Part shown: in pieces, positions 56,955 through 61,799 of the stretch
Position numbering within the stretch: position 1 is the stretch's first letter
How the letters are laid out: each line of letters starts with the position of its first letter
Origin: Epiperipatus broadwayi
Lineage: Eukaryota > Onychophora > Udeonychophora > Euonychophora > Peripatidae
NCBI GenBank assembly: GCA_028023455.1
Contig: JAQFVV010000032.1
Coordinates: forward strand, 990,001 to 1,054,000
Direction: 5' to 3'
DNA length: 64,000 nt
Notes under the pieces: generated by a model
The model's database searches: none
What the model saw: the letters and a program-made list of their open reading frames with translations, nothing else
Told to the model about the DNA's origin: nothing
Position numbers and translations under genes: made by a program

Positions 56955-57645
56955 GATGTCTTGATGTAAAGACAAACAAATAATCATTAATGTGAGATAC
57001 ATCTCTCTCTATATATATATAAGTTCATATATATTTAACAGACATTTAAAAATGTAATTAATATCTGATTGTTAAAAATATTGCTAATGAAATCAAAAAT
57101 ATTAAAAAGAAGAAAACCAAACACACATCTTTGAATCATCCACTTAAATAATCACTGACATTTTTAATAAACTCTGCAATTGGAAATGACAGTCTGATAA
57201 GTTTCTTTTTGAGATTGCAAGACAAATTATTTTTAATAAACAACTTCAAAATATATTAAATTAGAATCTATATTTAGCATGTAATTTTTTTTTGTACAGT
57301 TCCAGTCATAAAAATATTTAATATTATATACACACAATTAATATTTCAATAAATATCATTTGAAAATCTTGTGAGAAAAGTTCAAATACAAATATTCAAA
57401 ATTCACTCAAACTATCACATGTGCATTGACTTATATATATAAACTTCTGAATATTTCAAAATCATTAGAAACAATTGTATAATTAACATGTGAAAAATAC
57501 TGGTGATGTATCAATTTTAGTTTTTTTAAAAAAATAAAAAAAAGAATTATGATTTCAACTTACGTTTTAATTGTTTTCTAATTTTAGAAAGTTCTGTCAT
57601 AACTTTTTTTATATCATAATTGGACATTTTATCACTGTGAGAGGG
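12770..57645 (-). CDS. FAM13: FAM13-family protein, C-terminal nine exons (N-terminus outside window)
   Basis: Nine exons on the minus strand (57564-57645, 53405-53598, 47007-47090, 46834-46917, 32896-32982, 27964-28115, 23584-23685, 23395-23449, 12770-12838) total 909 nt and read through as 302 residues plus TGA, with matching phases at all eight junctions and GT-AG borders. The segments ESVHGRP (about residue 114-120), PLYDRYRHIK (131-140), LRRMLREFEDDF (about 245-256), KVQREDR (263-269) and KAKLRLLEALISK (283-295) appear in the order I know from vertebrate FAM13A/B/C. FAM13A and FAM13B carry an N-terminal RhoGAP domain; no part of it is visible here, so it should lie above 64000. The conserved C-terminal half is predicted helical or coiled-coil, and its biochemical role is poorly understood. 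Nothing breaks the frame, so the gene looks functional. The family call is firm; which vertebrate paralogue it corresponds to cannot be said. Confidence 0.93.
14280..14700. other. GC-richer island of unknown identity
   Basis: About 400 bp with near-balanced composition inside very AT-rich intron, starting near AAGCTTGGAGAATGAGTGGC and ending near AACTGCATTCATAGAG. Open frames exist on both strands (14301-14555 minus, 14495-14695 plus), but neither resembles a family I know and neither has clear splice borders. It is most likely a fragment of an inserted element. Confidence 0.4.
15105..15185 (+). repeat. weak tRNA-like segment
   Basis: TTGCGGGTTCGATCAGG near 15157-15173 is a good B-box-like sequence, and AGCAGTCGAGAGAC upstream could be a decayed A box. 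The ends do not pair convincingly. It may be a different, older SINE. Confidence 0.3.
16178..16520. mobile_element. R1 element copy 2, one arm plus internal sequence
   Basis: It starts TTAAAACAGAGGCAAAACTC, with CATACAGTCGTGCCACTCAG and AAAATCCCTATCTAGTGCC. The internal segment is in inverted orientation (CATCAGTGAGGAGCCTTGGA, AACAACCACCTTTTATCTC) and is followed by AGCTTATATAGTCATATAGG, which is also present in the 54-kb copy. The second arm is missing. Confidence 0.75.
16581..16985. mobile_element. R1 element copy 3, complete with both long inverted repeats
   Basis: A 405-bp unit with outer ends CCATTAAACATCACATGATC and its reverse complement ending TTTAATGG (16985). The arms are about 125 bp, with few mismatches. 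Between them is the shared loop (GTAAAAGGTGGCTACTGGAA, GTGCTCTCAGATCCAAAG, CTCACTGATGAAAGCC). This is the best copy for defining the family. No transposase is encoded and no clear target duplication was seen. Confidence 0.85.
18351..18443 (+). mobile_element. tRNA-derived SINE, copy 3
   Basis: It begins TGCATTGGTGGTCCAGAGGT and has a B box TGCGGGTTCGCGTCCCGG. It ends TATGCTATGACACTT followed by a 13-A tail. Its variable region (GCACTTGCAGGCAGTTGCC) is longer than in the other copies. AAATATG just before and after may be a short target duplication. Confidence 0.78.
23395..23449 (-). CDS. FAM13: FAM13 exon 8 in window (KVQREDR segment)
   Basis: A 55-nt exon only 134 bp downstream of the previous one. 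It encodes the end of a split arginine and then KVQREDRLSMEPIYLEYK. Family members usually have xVQKEDRxPMxxEYxEYK here, so the proline before Met has become serine and the acidic EEY has drifted. Acceptor is TTCAATAG, donor GTAACC. It ends in phase 0, which matches the last exon 10.5 kb away. Confidence 0.94.
23450..23583 (-). other. FAM13 short intron (134 bp)
   Basis: Donor GTAAGC at 23583-23578, acceptor TTCAATAG ending at 23450. It contains no insert. Confidence 0.9.
23584..23685 (-). CDS. FAM13: FAM13 exon 7 in window (LREFEDDF helix)
   Basis: This 102-nt exon runs from a split valine to a split arginine. It encodes SELIKEQLKTKSEKRNLRRM, then LREFEDDFQKENGR. The pattern EKRxLRxxLREFEDxFxxxNGR is characteristic of the C-terminal FAM13 domain. 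Acceptor is TTTTAG, donor GTAAGC. Composition (CATGCGCC and similar runs) stands out from the flanking introns. Confidence 0.96.
23686..27963 (-). other. FAM13 intron (4.3 kb), AT-rich
   Basis: It contains a TA microsatellite (23719-23732) and a decayed tRNA-like patch near 25165-25250 with TGATGCAGTGGTAGATTG as a possible A box. It also has a segment at 24905-24975 that resembles the R1 loop (CCCTCACTGATAAAGACC, AGCCAAAAACTAATCGG). Everything else is low-complexity AT-rich sequence. Confidence 0.7.
27964..28115 (-). CDS. FAM13: FAM13 exon 6 in window (acidic linker, LHELS)
   Basis: This 152-nt exon, phase 0 start and two bases over at the end, has acceptor TTTTTAG and donor GTAAGTTG. It encodes an acidic, Ser/Thr/Glu-rich linker followed by a basic patch (VKKAKKTLSKSLSFNLHELS). 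It resembles the poorly conserved stretch that precedes the conserved LREFED helix in FAM13 proteins. The split valine (GT|G) joins it in frame to the next exon. Confidence 0.9.
28116..32895 (-). other. FAM13 intron (4.8 kb) and its contents
   Basis: It holds an unidentified higher-complexity stretch (29150-29440, including CCGCGCAACCTTTCGAAGGC), TA repeats near 28664 and 30095, and a minus-strand SINE (32666-32754). No coding signal was seen in the rest. Confidence 0.75.
32666..32754 (-). mobile_element. tRNA-derived SINE, copy 4 (minus strand)
   Basis: On the minus strand it reads CGTTGGTGGCCGAGTGGTCA, with a later GCGGGTTCGCTTCCCGGCCG and end GCTGTGACACATG followed by an A-rich tail. Both box motifs are recognisable. 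It lies 142 bp downstream of a FAM13 exon, in the sense orientation of the gene. Confidence 0.82.
32896..32982 (-). CDS. FAM13: FAM13 exon 5 in window
   Basis: This is a 29-codon, phase 0/0 exon with acceptor TTTGTAG and non-consensus but valid donor GTTAGTG. It encodes an acidic stretch, LQPILEEHPMEFSSSERRAA, preceded by PKDPLTD. This region is variable in the family. The call rests on the in-frame position between two certain exons, clean splice borders and higher coding complexity than the surrounding AT-rich intron. A tRNA-derived SINE (32666-32754) sits just 3' of it. Confidence 0.85.
33800..34258 (+). repeat. gypsy element 1, 5' LTR
   Basis: 459 bp, from TGTGATATACTAGCAATACT to ACGGTTAAACAGAACA. 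It matches 38263-38671 throughout, with an extra segment near 33885-33930 (TATGTAGATATATATAGG). Directly after it, ATTTGGTGCAGTCAAGTCC (34259-34277) is the probable primer binding site. Confidence 0.92.
34617..35249 (+). pseudogene. gypsy element 1 gag-protease remnant
   Basis: This 210-codon open frame is the longest in the window. Two zinc knuckles are visible: CCEKLGHIARNC at about residues 113-124 and CTNCRSKGHLAKIC at about 130-143. They are followed by cysteine-rich sequence. Near residue 187 there is the protease-like segment MEIDSRSGVTLIS, where the catalytic DTGA/DSGA-type motif is altered to DSRS. The N-terminal part looks like the end of a capsid domain; upstream gag frames are broken. 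Confidence 0.9.
35583..36180 (+). pseudogene. gypsy element 1 reverse transcriptase remnant
   Basis: The frame 35583-35960 shows the RT fingers and palm: GIISSTEDSEWATSIVIVNK, PDGKIRICGDYR and FMKLDLHAVFHQI. After a frame shift near 35940 the active-site box YFDDIL lies at 35995-36012, followed by a helix with AEKC. The box has F for the usual V/I. The frame shift and a later in-frame stop make it non-functional. Confidence 0.93.
36369..36700 (+). pseudogene. gypsy element 1 RNase H remnant
   Basis: VTDASDYGIRAMLTHP (about 36441-36490), a YSQLDKEAL-like segment after a shift near 36540 and VITDHKPLLRIL (about 36630-36665) are the standard order of a Ty3/gypsy RNase H. The domain is split over two frames with stops. 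Confidence 0.88.
36805..37560 (+). pseudogene. gypsy element 1 integrase remnant
   Basis: A zinc-binding region is recognisable (LHNGHPGV near 37065-37090, CTACQSN near 37163-37185). The core follows in 37256-37456, with the first catalytic aspartate region near RADPFTGYTFLILVVAYSHW and the second in ALITDNGSGFTS. HPES near 37507-37518 follows after a stop. Frame shifts and stops interrupt it. Confidence 0.9.
37584..38262 (+). pseudogene. gypsy element 1 integrase C-terminus and polypurine tract
   Basis: An open frame at 37584-37988 includes HQHSTPTAVSGKSPAKLLL and a basic SH3-like tail (KVWIRDRLHKTWIMGEI), typical of integrase C-termini. It is followed by a short basic frame (38030-38242). 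The purine run AGTGGGGAGAAG at 38251-38262, directly before the 3' LTR, is the likely polypurine tract. Confidence 0.82.
38263..38671 (+). repeat. gypsy element 1, 3' LTR
   Basis: 409 bp, from TGTCATATACTAACAATACT to ACGGTTAAACAGAACA. Target duplication ATCTT follows at 38672-38676. It is shorter than the 5' LTR and clearly diverged from it. Confidence 0.92.
38677..40600 (+). mobile_element. non-LTR retrotransposon relic, second family, plus strand
   Basis: In broken frames I see RSITDGFYCQAKAK (near 38830-38870), a linker resembling LINE sequence upstream of RT, and EKCFQPRSSNLSAEIN near 39035-39085. In 39573-39773 there is GRKSKVFEMKTSVKQGCIF, an RT domain 4-like segment. CYADYSIFA near 39908-39934 matches the YADD catalytic box with the second D changed to Y. 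QFK-LNTSISRK near 40030-40065 corresponds to the F-YLG motif after it. It is not the CR1 family of 41-46 kb. It is inactive, and interrupted by the inverted duplication 39057-39553. Confidence 0.72.
39057..39553. repeat. large inverted duplication inside LINE relic
   Basis: Left arm 39057-39215 (GCTCAAACTTGTCTGCTGAG onward) reappears inverted in 39339-39553, ending CAGCGGACAAGTTTGAGC. The right arm additionally contains a 68-bp tandem duplication: 39339-39406 and 39407-39473 are practically identical (CTATCACCTACAATAAACAA...). The two arms differ at scattered bases; the tandem copies do not, so the tandem step is much more recent. Confidence 0.88.
41385..41590 (-). pseudogene. CR1 ORF2 C-terminal zinc-binding segment
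   Basis: The frame reads VFKLCKEGMENIRHLLIECK, then CIQAEKVQIMKW. The C-x-C...H-L-x-C pattern is typical of LINE ORF2 C-termini. The same segment occurs in the copy at 45327-45524 with CKLCKGVIENIMHLLIHCE, where the first cysteine, replaced here, is kept. Confidence 0.8.
42165..43080 (-). pseudogene. CR1 reverse transcriptase remnant
   Basis: On the minus strand the catalytic box reads LLFADDILYTE, with FADD at 42447-42436. It is followed by RREDMEVMLKTYMKF and then by the frame 42374-42165, with LADMKLNGVNRYNYLGIYNQ, the domain after the active site. N-terminal RT segments (NEFNEAEEKLKNGKTRGLD) are visible around 43110-43045. Multiple stops and shifts. Confidence 0.85.
43986..44207 (-). pseudogene. 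CR1 ORF1 esterase (SGNH-like) remnant
   Basis: An open frame of 73 codons contains RVVVVGLLSKFDNRYMLDRA, then CSINERLKKLCERNNVTFVYVGFF. The pattern V-GLLPR-...-R---IN--L--LC---GV-F-D-W is that of the SGNH-hydrolase-like domain in CR1-type ORF1 proteins. The catalytic GDS block lies upstream and is not readable, and the D/H end is lost. Confidence 0.72.
44340..44515 (-). pseudogene. CR1 ORF1 coiled-coil remnant
   Basis: The minus-strand frame reads TEEEVKVVEVKLKALEMKCE, then QVKELMYRNDKEVQKVEENI with heptad-spaced L/V/M. This is a coiled coil between the PHD-like and esterase-like parts of ORF1. Confidence 0.65.
44625..44765 (-). pseudogene. CR1 ORF1 PHD-finger-like remnant
   Basis: The minus-strand reading gives CRVCCTICDKVFYLKYLNKT, then RKDVNI and, after a stop, more Cys. 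Cysteine spacing and the F-LK-L pattern resemble the second half of a PHD finger. Short and damaged; accepted because the esterase-like part follows in the same element. Confidence 0.5.
44800..44841. repeat. TA microsatellite
   Basis: About 20 uninterrupted TA units next to the 5' end of the CR1 relic. Confidence 0.95.
45135..46050 (-). mobile_element. CR1-like LINE, 5'-truncated second copy, minus strand
   Basis: It matches the 3' third of the copy at 41195-44770 in order: the 3' end with TGATGTGATGCACTGTGAC, the C-terminal zinc segment (45327-45524) and a domain with TCVRCRCVDSKGGNSRRNG (about 45920-45975). The upper limit is where the match fades. It probably inserted as a 5'-truncated copy. 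Confidence 0.83.
46150..46436. mobile_element. palindromic foldback element (about 80-bp arms)
   Basis: 46182-46262 (AAATAATGCTTTTACATAAA ... TGTTGTGTCATT) is inverted at 46317-46397 (AATGACACAATATC ... CATAAAAGCATTATTTT). Outside these arms, T and A runs and AAATAAAATATTA extend the pairing to 46150 and 46436. No coding content; probably a MITE. Confidence 0.82.
46437..46833. other. intron sequence with TG/CG repeat, otherwise featureless
   Basis: A short TGTGTGTGCGTGCGTGCG run at 46502-46520. Nothing else recognised before the FAM13 exon. Confidence 0.6.
46834..46917 (-). CDS. FAM13: FAM13 exon 4 in window (PLYDRYR motif)
   Basis: This exon is 28 codons, phase 0 at both ends. It encodes TTKDEKDLMRPLYDRYRHIK followed by RILAKPAS. 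The PLYDRYR signature, directly after HGRP and a short TK-E-type linker, is the strongest single piece of FAM13 evidence in the window. The donor is the weaker GTAATTTA. The 5' neighbour exon lies 89 bp away; the 3' neighbour is 13.9 kb away, across an intron full of transposons. Confidence 0.96.
46918..47006 (-). other. FAM13 short intron (89 bp)
   Basis: Donor GTAAGTG (47006), acceptor ATTAAAAG (46918). No insert; it separates the HGRP and PLYDRYR exons. Confidence 0.93.
47007..47090 (-). CDS. FAM13: FAM13 exon 3 in window (FESVHGRP segment)
   Basis: This exon is exactly 28 codons, phase 0 at both ends, with TAATAG acceptor and GTAAGTG donor. It encodes a helix (QQLLEEKIDVQKVLLHF) and ESVHGRP. 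The ESIHGRP-type motif after a leucine-rich helix is a hallmark of FAM13 proteins. It is separated from the next exon by only 89 bp, so the two probably splice as a tight pair. Confidence 0.96.
47778..48192. repeat. 208-bp tandem duplication in gypsy relic 2
   Basis: The unit starting CCAGTTCTTACAATG at 47778 starts again at 47986. Both carry TTGGGTTACTAGTCAGGACT and end in a CTGATGG(A)-type stretch. The copies differ at many bases, so the duplication is old. Confidence 0.85.
48320..48395 (-). pseudogene. gypsy relic 2 integrase fragment
   Basis: The minus-strand reading gives YGLREVLITDDGTAFISGNF, which matches the second catalytic aspartate block of integrase (ITDNGT-F-S--F). Confidence 0.8.
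49001..49065 (-). pseudogene. gypsy relic 2 RNase H fragment
   Basis: The minus strand reads KFTLITDHNSLLGIISSNK, the conserved TDHKPL segment at the end of Ty3/gypsy RNase H with K-P changed to N-S. Confidence 0.72.
49794..49997 (-). pseudogene. gypsy relic 2 reverse transcriptase fragment
   Basis: The open frame contains GIFTSIEKSEWMIPIAVILK, then PIGQLYVCGDYRVRI. It corresponds to the RT segment GII-P---S-WA-P-V-V-KPDG--R-CGDYR. Compared with element 1 it has lost the DG turn and is a distinct lineage copy. Confidence 0.85.
50530..50625 (-). pseudogene. gypsy relic 2 gag zinc-knuckle fragment
   Basis: One minus-strand frame reads CYYCEKEDHTTS followed by NKCWKC. CX2C...H spacing and position upstream of the RT support a decayed gag knuckle. 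Confidence 0.6.
52028..52654. mobile_element. nested palindromic element bounded by a 13-bp direct repeat
   Basis: Unit A (about 52025-52364) has 76-bp inverted ends, almost perfect over TTATAAAGCGCAGTCGATAT to AATCTCTCAAGCGCT and the reverse complement at about 52289-52364. Its body (about 52100-52288) plus one inner arm recurs inverted as unit B (52426-52654). TAACTGAACTTAA occurs directly outside both ends (52015-52027 and 52655-52667), as for one insertion event. No transposase; the internal open frame (52371-52598) is not protein-like. Confidence 0.85.
53252..53326. repeat. TA/TG microsatellite, duplicated with flank
   Basis: ATATATATGTGTGTGTG followed by TATACAATCAATTAA, then a second TA/TG run and CATACAATCAATCAA. 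It is a roughly 40-bp tandem unit next to a FAM13 exon. Confidence 0.9.
53405..53598 (-). CDS. FAM13: FAM13 exon 2 in window (KRLDDRRRE helix)
   Basis: This 194-nt exon has acceptor ATTTAG and a strong donor GTAAGTTG. It starts two bases into a split glutamine codon, then reads MRDENHEFIGRPN. A Ser/Thr-rich linker follows, and then METLDY-type helix sequence (MEETLDYCNKRLDDRRREAD). In FAM13 proteins a similar helix with a KRL(K/x)EKR pattern directly precedes the ESIHGRP segment, which the next exon supplies. The open frame continues past the donor into a T-rich intron run, which gives a false FFFKKKKK tail; the exon ends at EIP. An in-frame ATG at its third base could start a short isoform. 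Confidence 0.93.
54038..54490. mobile_element. R1 element copy 4, left arm shortened
   Basis: The left arm keeps only GGCAAAACTCTCCATACAGTAGTGCCACC. The internal part is the most complete in the window (CATATGACTATATAAGCT, AGAGATAAAAGGTGGCTGCT, GTGCTCTCAGATCCAAGG, CTCCTCACTGACGAAGGCC). The right arm continues to ATGGAGAGTTTTGC and GTGATCATGTGATGTTTA. Confidence 0.82.
55256..55395 (-). other. possible alternative FAM13 first exon
   Basis: A GC-richer patch ends on the minus strand with CACCGACAT|GTAAGTTTTTTT, a consensus donor. It contains an ATG frame (starting at 55363), but this frame reaches the donor in phase 0 and would not fit the next FAM13 exon, which needs phase 1. It could serve only as 5' UTR, with translation from the ATG at the start of exon 53405-53598. 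Short FAM13A isoforms without RhoGAP exist in mammals. A transposon fragment is the main alternative. Confidence 0.25.
56841..56950. repeat. compound TG microsatellite with duplicated flank
   Basis: The 28-bp flank TTATATATTACATATTATGT(AAATTG) followed by a TG run is repeated twice in tandem, the second time with a longer TG run. Confidence 0.93.
57564..57645 (-). CDS. FAM13: FAM13 exon 1 in window (residues 1-28 of the visible part)
   Basis: This 82-nt exon is bounded by TTTCAG and GTAAGT on the minus strand. It encodes a short polar start (PSHSDKMSNYD) and then a basic amphipathic helix with ELSKIRKQLK. It ends with a single base C that forms a glutamine codon with AA of the next exon. It starts in phase 0 and contains an in-frame ATG at residue 7, so a shorter protein could in principle begin here. 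The helix continues in the next exon and looks coiled-coil-like. Confidence 0.85.
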
Positions 57646-59498
57646 CTGAAATAAAAATAAATACATTTACTATACAGCAAACATTTATTATATTGCAATT
57701 AAAAAATATTAAAATTAAAAAATATCAAAATTAAAAAGCATTTTAATAATACAAAACTTTTTAAACTTTCTAGAAAAAAACTAAAGTATATATAGTTAAG
57801 TTGTTTGTAAATACAATACTGAAAAAAATAAACTTACAAAAAAAAAAAAATGGGGAGGGGGAAGTTTGCATTAAAGAACTATATATGTCTATCATTGTTA
57901 CAATACATAAATTTAGATATTTTATTGATAATAAAATGTGATTAATGCTACATAAGCAACAATGTGCTGATACAAATATTCAACAGTTCTGATTTCCTCT
58001 GCAAATATAAGCACTTTGAAATGGCCCACAATTTCCTTTTGACTTCAATTTTTTACTTACTGACATAACTATTTTAATCTTTCTTGTATAGTTACATCAT
58101 GGGTTTTTAAAATGTATATATTTACACACATACAAACATATTTTTATTATAAAACGATGAAATAATATGGAATTTAGTATTAAGATTCTTAGATAAACTG
58201 GTTAAATCTTGAGCAATAATATAATACTTAGATCATCATAATTTTAGTTTTGCTCTTACACGGGTATTAAGTATCAAATATCTTTTTTATTTTCATCTGG
58301 TATGTTTTCTGTCCTTGAACACACATCCTATATGTTTTATGAGGCATGTGATGTGATTGCAATCCGATATAGAATTTTTTATTTTTGCCATTCTTATTCA
58401 TCAACCTACATTCTCTATTCTGTCAATTAATTAATGTTATTACTTTGAGTTTGATTATAAATTGTATTTATATTTTCACTAAAAAAAAATTTTCAAAAAA
58501 TATGAAATTATATGATGAACATTTTATAAAACTATAACAGTGACATTATCCTTTCATATTATTCTGTTTGCAAAAGCAATTGTATGAACAAATCTAATTC
58601 AATAAATCTATTATATATAGGTTTATGCAGATAGTGGAACTATTATATTCACTATATTTTGCTACAAGTCCCCCCCCCCCTATATACATCATATATCATA
58701 GACAGAAGTTCACATTTAGTGATAATCTATGATTACAATACATATTGTTTATTTTATTGTGTTTAATATACTTTAACATGAACATATGCATTAAGTTAGC
58801 ACCTTTACATATATATATTTCTGTGTGCCTATTTATTCCTTCACAATGACTCAAAAAATAAAAAAAAATAAAAAAGTTTACTGCATTTTACTTTTTAGAT
58901 AAAATGAATAGGAAAGTGTTAGCCTTTCAGCATAATTAAACATACTTTGGACAATATCCTTTTTATACAATAACTTTTCATCCCTATGAAAACATAATAG
59001 CAGACTTATTATCAGTGGCCTCTCTAGTTGTCTTAATATTTTTATGTCAGTGTCAACTTTAGAATTTATACAGTTATCCCTAATTGCCCAAACCTATTTC
59101 AGATTCTTGGCTAAACTTTTCAAACTTTAATCTTTCTAAAACAATAAAAATGTTTTACAATTCTTATTTTCTGCCAACACTAAATCAATAATTTTTATTT
59201 TATCACTTTAAGATACTTTAGAAATTTTCTCAAATTTCTTAAAACTTTAGCTTCATGCTTCCAAAACTATTTTTACATGAAATATTGTACCATATCAATT
59301 TTTGTAAGAATTAAAAAAAAGAAGAAATTATATATGCTTTCAATCTAACCCAATATTAAAAAAAAAAAAATGGCTACTAAATCATAATGTAAAACTTATT
59401 AGATTTAACATTTTTAATGTTCTTATTTTTTGTTTATTTATATGTATATATTTGGATAGTATACTGATACAGCACATATTATGATTTCATTGTATATA
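57646..59498 (-). other. intron of FAM13 upstream of its first visible exon
   Basis: AT-rich sequence with a C run at 58671-58680 and a purine-rich GGGGAGGGGG spot near 57852. No exon or repeat family recognised. Confidence 0.6.
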
Positions 59499-60640
59499 GG
59501 GTGACCAGATGTCCCAATTTCTCGGGATTTGTCCCTATTTTTGGTTAGACGTTCCAGTGTCCCCAAAATATATTTTCAGGACCGTTGGTCCCTATTTTTG
59601 GTTAGATGTTCCAATATCCCCAAAATATCTTTTCGGGACCGTTGTATGTTCCGATTTTCAAATACTCATAATTATTATTTGTCGTACATAAATAATTCAT
59701 TGCAAAAATGATAGTTTCTTGGTCAATTCCAACATTAAAACAAAGATGGCTATTACGTTGTACGGCCTGGTTCTCAAGCTAGACGTGCTCTCACACCCAG
59801 CCTCGCCTTGGAGTATGCACAGTTGGATTTTTGTAGGCTAAAATTTGAACTGCGTTTGCACCTGCTTCAATTGACAATATAGTTTTTCTAGTTCTTTGTT
59901 GATATTCATTTTTGCTGTCATAAAATTAATAGGAATATTAACTAAACAATAGACAAAATGCCAAAGAGGAAGTGTACTTACAACAATGAATATACCCAGG
60001 AATGGAGTTTTATAAATAAAAAAAAGAAGCAATCATTATGAAGTGAAATGTGAATTGTATAATGTTTACATTAGTGTTTCATATAGTGGCAAATCTGACA
60101 TAAAAAATCATATAAAAAGTCAGAAACACAAAATACATTTCCCAGGGACATCAACATTGAAAACATTAGACTGTTTCGTATACAAAACAGACAGCGCAGA
60201 TAGAGACAGCATTGCAGCAAGTGAGTTAACAACAGCCTAATATGTTGTTCGCCACCATCAATCATTTCATTCAACAGATTGTGCTAATAATTTATTAGTA
60301 TGATTGTGCAAAAATTTTCATGTGGACGAACTAAAACTACTGTGATAATTACCCAAGTATTGGGATCAAACTATGAACAACTTAAAAGTAATTTAAACAA
60401 TGCTAAGTTCTTCAGTATATCCATGGATGCAAGTAATCATAATGCAACTAAAATGTTCCCCTTGATTGTTGTTATTATTCCAAAGAAAACGGAATTCATA
60501 TAAAGTTATTTAATATTGGAGCTATAGTTAATGCCATTATTTTAAGATTATGACAAGTTAATCATCCTACTTTCTTCATATTACATGTTATTTCACATTG
60601 CTCCATACTCCTTTTTAATATTTTAAGAGGGATGATTTGT
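59499..60640 (+). mobile_element. hAT-type DNA transposon relic with BED-finger-like start
   Basis: The 5' end GGGTGACCAGATGTCCCAAT is followed by two subterminal repeats of about 65 bp (TCCCTATTTTTGGTTAGA twice). A broken transposase reads MPKRKCTYNNEYTQEW (59958 onward). After a frame shift come CELYNVYISVSYSGKSDIKN, HIKSQKHK (C-x2-C lost in part, H-x4-H kept) and YHVVRHHQSFHSTDC across a stop. Later come FSCGRTKT and FFSISMDASNHNATKM (60300-60500). This order matches hAT-like transposases with an N-terminal zinc finger. The 3' end with its terminal repeat was not found, so the copy is truncated and inactive. Confidence 0.83.
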
Positions 60641-60983
60641 AAAAAATGAACTTACTTATATCTATTATTTGTATTAAAACAATACAAGGCAAAGACAATA
60701 AATCTTACCAATAATCACTTGATTATTAGAATTGACTTAGTAAAAAGTGAACATATAGCATATCGATCAGAAAATTGTCTAACTTTTCATTGTTATATGC
60801 ATTCAAAAATTATTCCTTCCTACATATACTCCTCATGAGTTCACAATTAGTAAGCATGGATTTAGCAAACCTGAGAAGCTACTGCTAGATATATAATTTT
60901 TTTTTAAAAATCTATTGATTGTGTGTGTCTCGTCTTCATCTAATATCTCTCATCATGATTACAATTATCACTACTTATACTAT

Positions 60984-61108
60984 AACATTACTTCAAATTG
61001 TCAAGCATTGGTGGCCTAGTGGTTAGCATAGCTGCCTTTTACGCAGCTGGCCTGGGTTCGCTTCCCAGTCTATGCATTTGACACATGGGAAAAAAAACAT
61101 TACTTCAA
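60984..61108 (+). mobile_element. tRNA-derived SINE, copy 5, with 13-bp target duplication
   Basis: The unit 60997-61095 contains CAAGCATTGGTGGCCTAGTG, A box TGGCCTAGTGGTTAGCAT, B box GGGTTCGCTTCCC, the end TGCATTTGACACATGGG and an A tail. The 13-bp repeat AACATTACTTCAA flanks it (60984-60996, 61096-61108). This is the best preserved copy. Confidence 0.92.
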
Positions 61109-61768
61109 GTTTCTTAACTTTTATTTTAAAAGTGAATATTATTTCAAAAAAATTAAAAAGAGATCTTTTTACTTCTATTGCTTCTATTTAATTTTTTTTT
61201 TTAATGATTTATTGCTGATATATATTTTGAGCAGCAGAAATATGACTGATTAATATTATATCTTTAAACTGAATGGGAAAAAGCAATCATAAATTATTCT
61301 TTTACATTACATTGAAAATGTTAATAAAAAGAAAAATACCCTTTATAGAATTGCCTGGTATCAATGTTGACTTAATGGCAGCTAGAAATAATATATGTAT
61401 GTATAATAAGTTTTGTGTGTGAAGATAGACTGGACTAACAGACATTAGAATACTATAAGTGATAATATTTGATCATCAGCTATAAAAGACTTGCCTGTCA
61501 TCTTCTTAACATAATTTATTCTAACTTCTCAACTTTAGACTTTCATCATAGTCATTAATCAATCATATCAGTCGCTCATGTTTATATATATATTTTTTTT
61601 TTCAATTCAAAAAAAAATTAGAAGAGAAAAGAAAACCAGTTATAATTGTCAGCATAATTACTTATCTGTCAAAAAGCAGATTCTTCACTTCAATCTGATA
61701 ACCTTCACTAAATTTTATTTTGTAATCTTCAAATTCATTCAATATTACAAACATTGTTATCTTCTAAC
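61109..61768. other. AT-rich sequence without recognised features
   Basis: A T run at 61191-61202 and an open frame at 61578-61772 that is low in complexity. Nothing supported. Confidence 0.5.
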
Positions 61769-61799
61769 CTGATATTCATGTTCCAATTCATAAGAATCT
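61769..61799 (-). CDS. FAM13: candidate 31-bp FAM13 microexon
   Basis: On the minus strand a 31-nt segment is preceded by a pyrimidine-poor but usable acceptor (ATTTGCAG) and followed by CAG|GTTAGA. Read with one leading base, it gives ten codons, DSYELEHEYQ, ending in phase 0. That is the phase the exon at 57564-57645 needs at its start. The peptide is not diagnostic of FAM13, and short open segments with splice-like borders arise by chance, so this is a phase-supported guess for the next upstream exon. Confidence 0.38.

Larger units (their letters stand above)
53599..57563 (-). other. FAM13 intron (4.0 kb) and its contents
   Basis: Holds an R1 element (54038-54490), a GC-rich patch with a splice donor (55140-55395), short R1-loop-like segments (55978-56030, 56365-56405) and a TG microsatellite array (56841-56950). 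The rest is AT-rich and featureless. Confidence 0.8.

Noticed and set aside
61001-61088. Functional tRNA genes (five tRNA-like units)
   Set aside because: Copies differ in the anticodon region, have extended terminal pairing, A tails and target duplications, as SINEs do.
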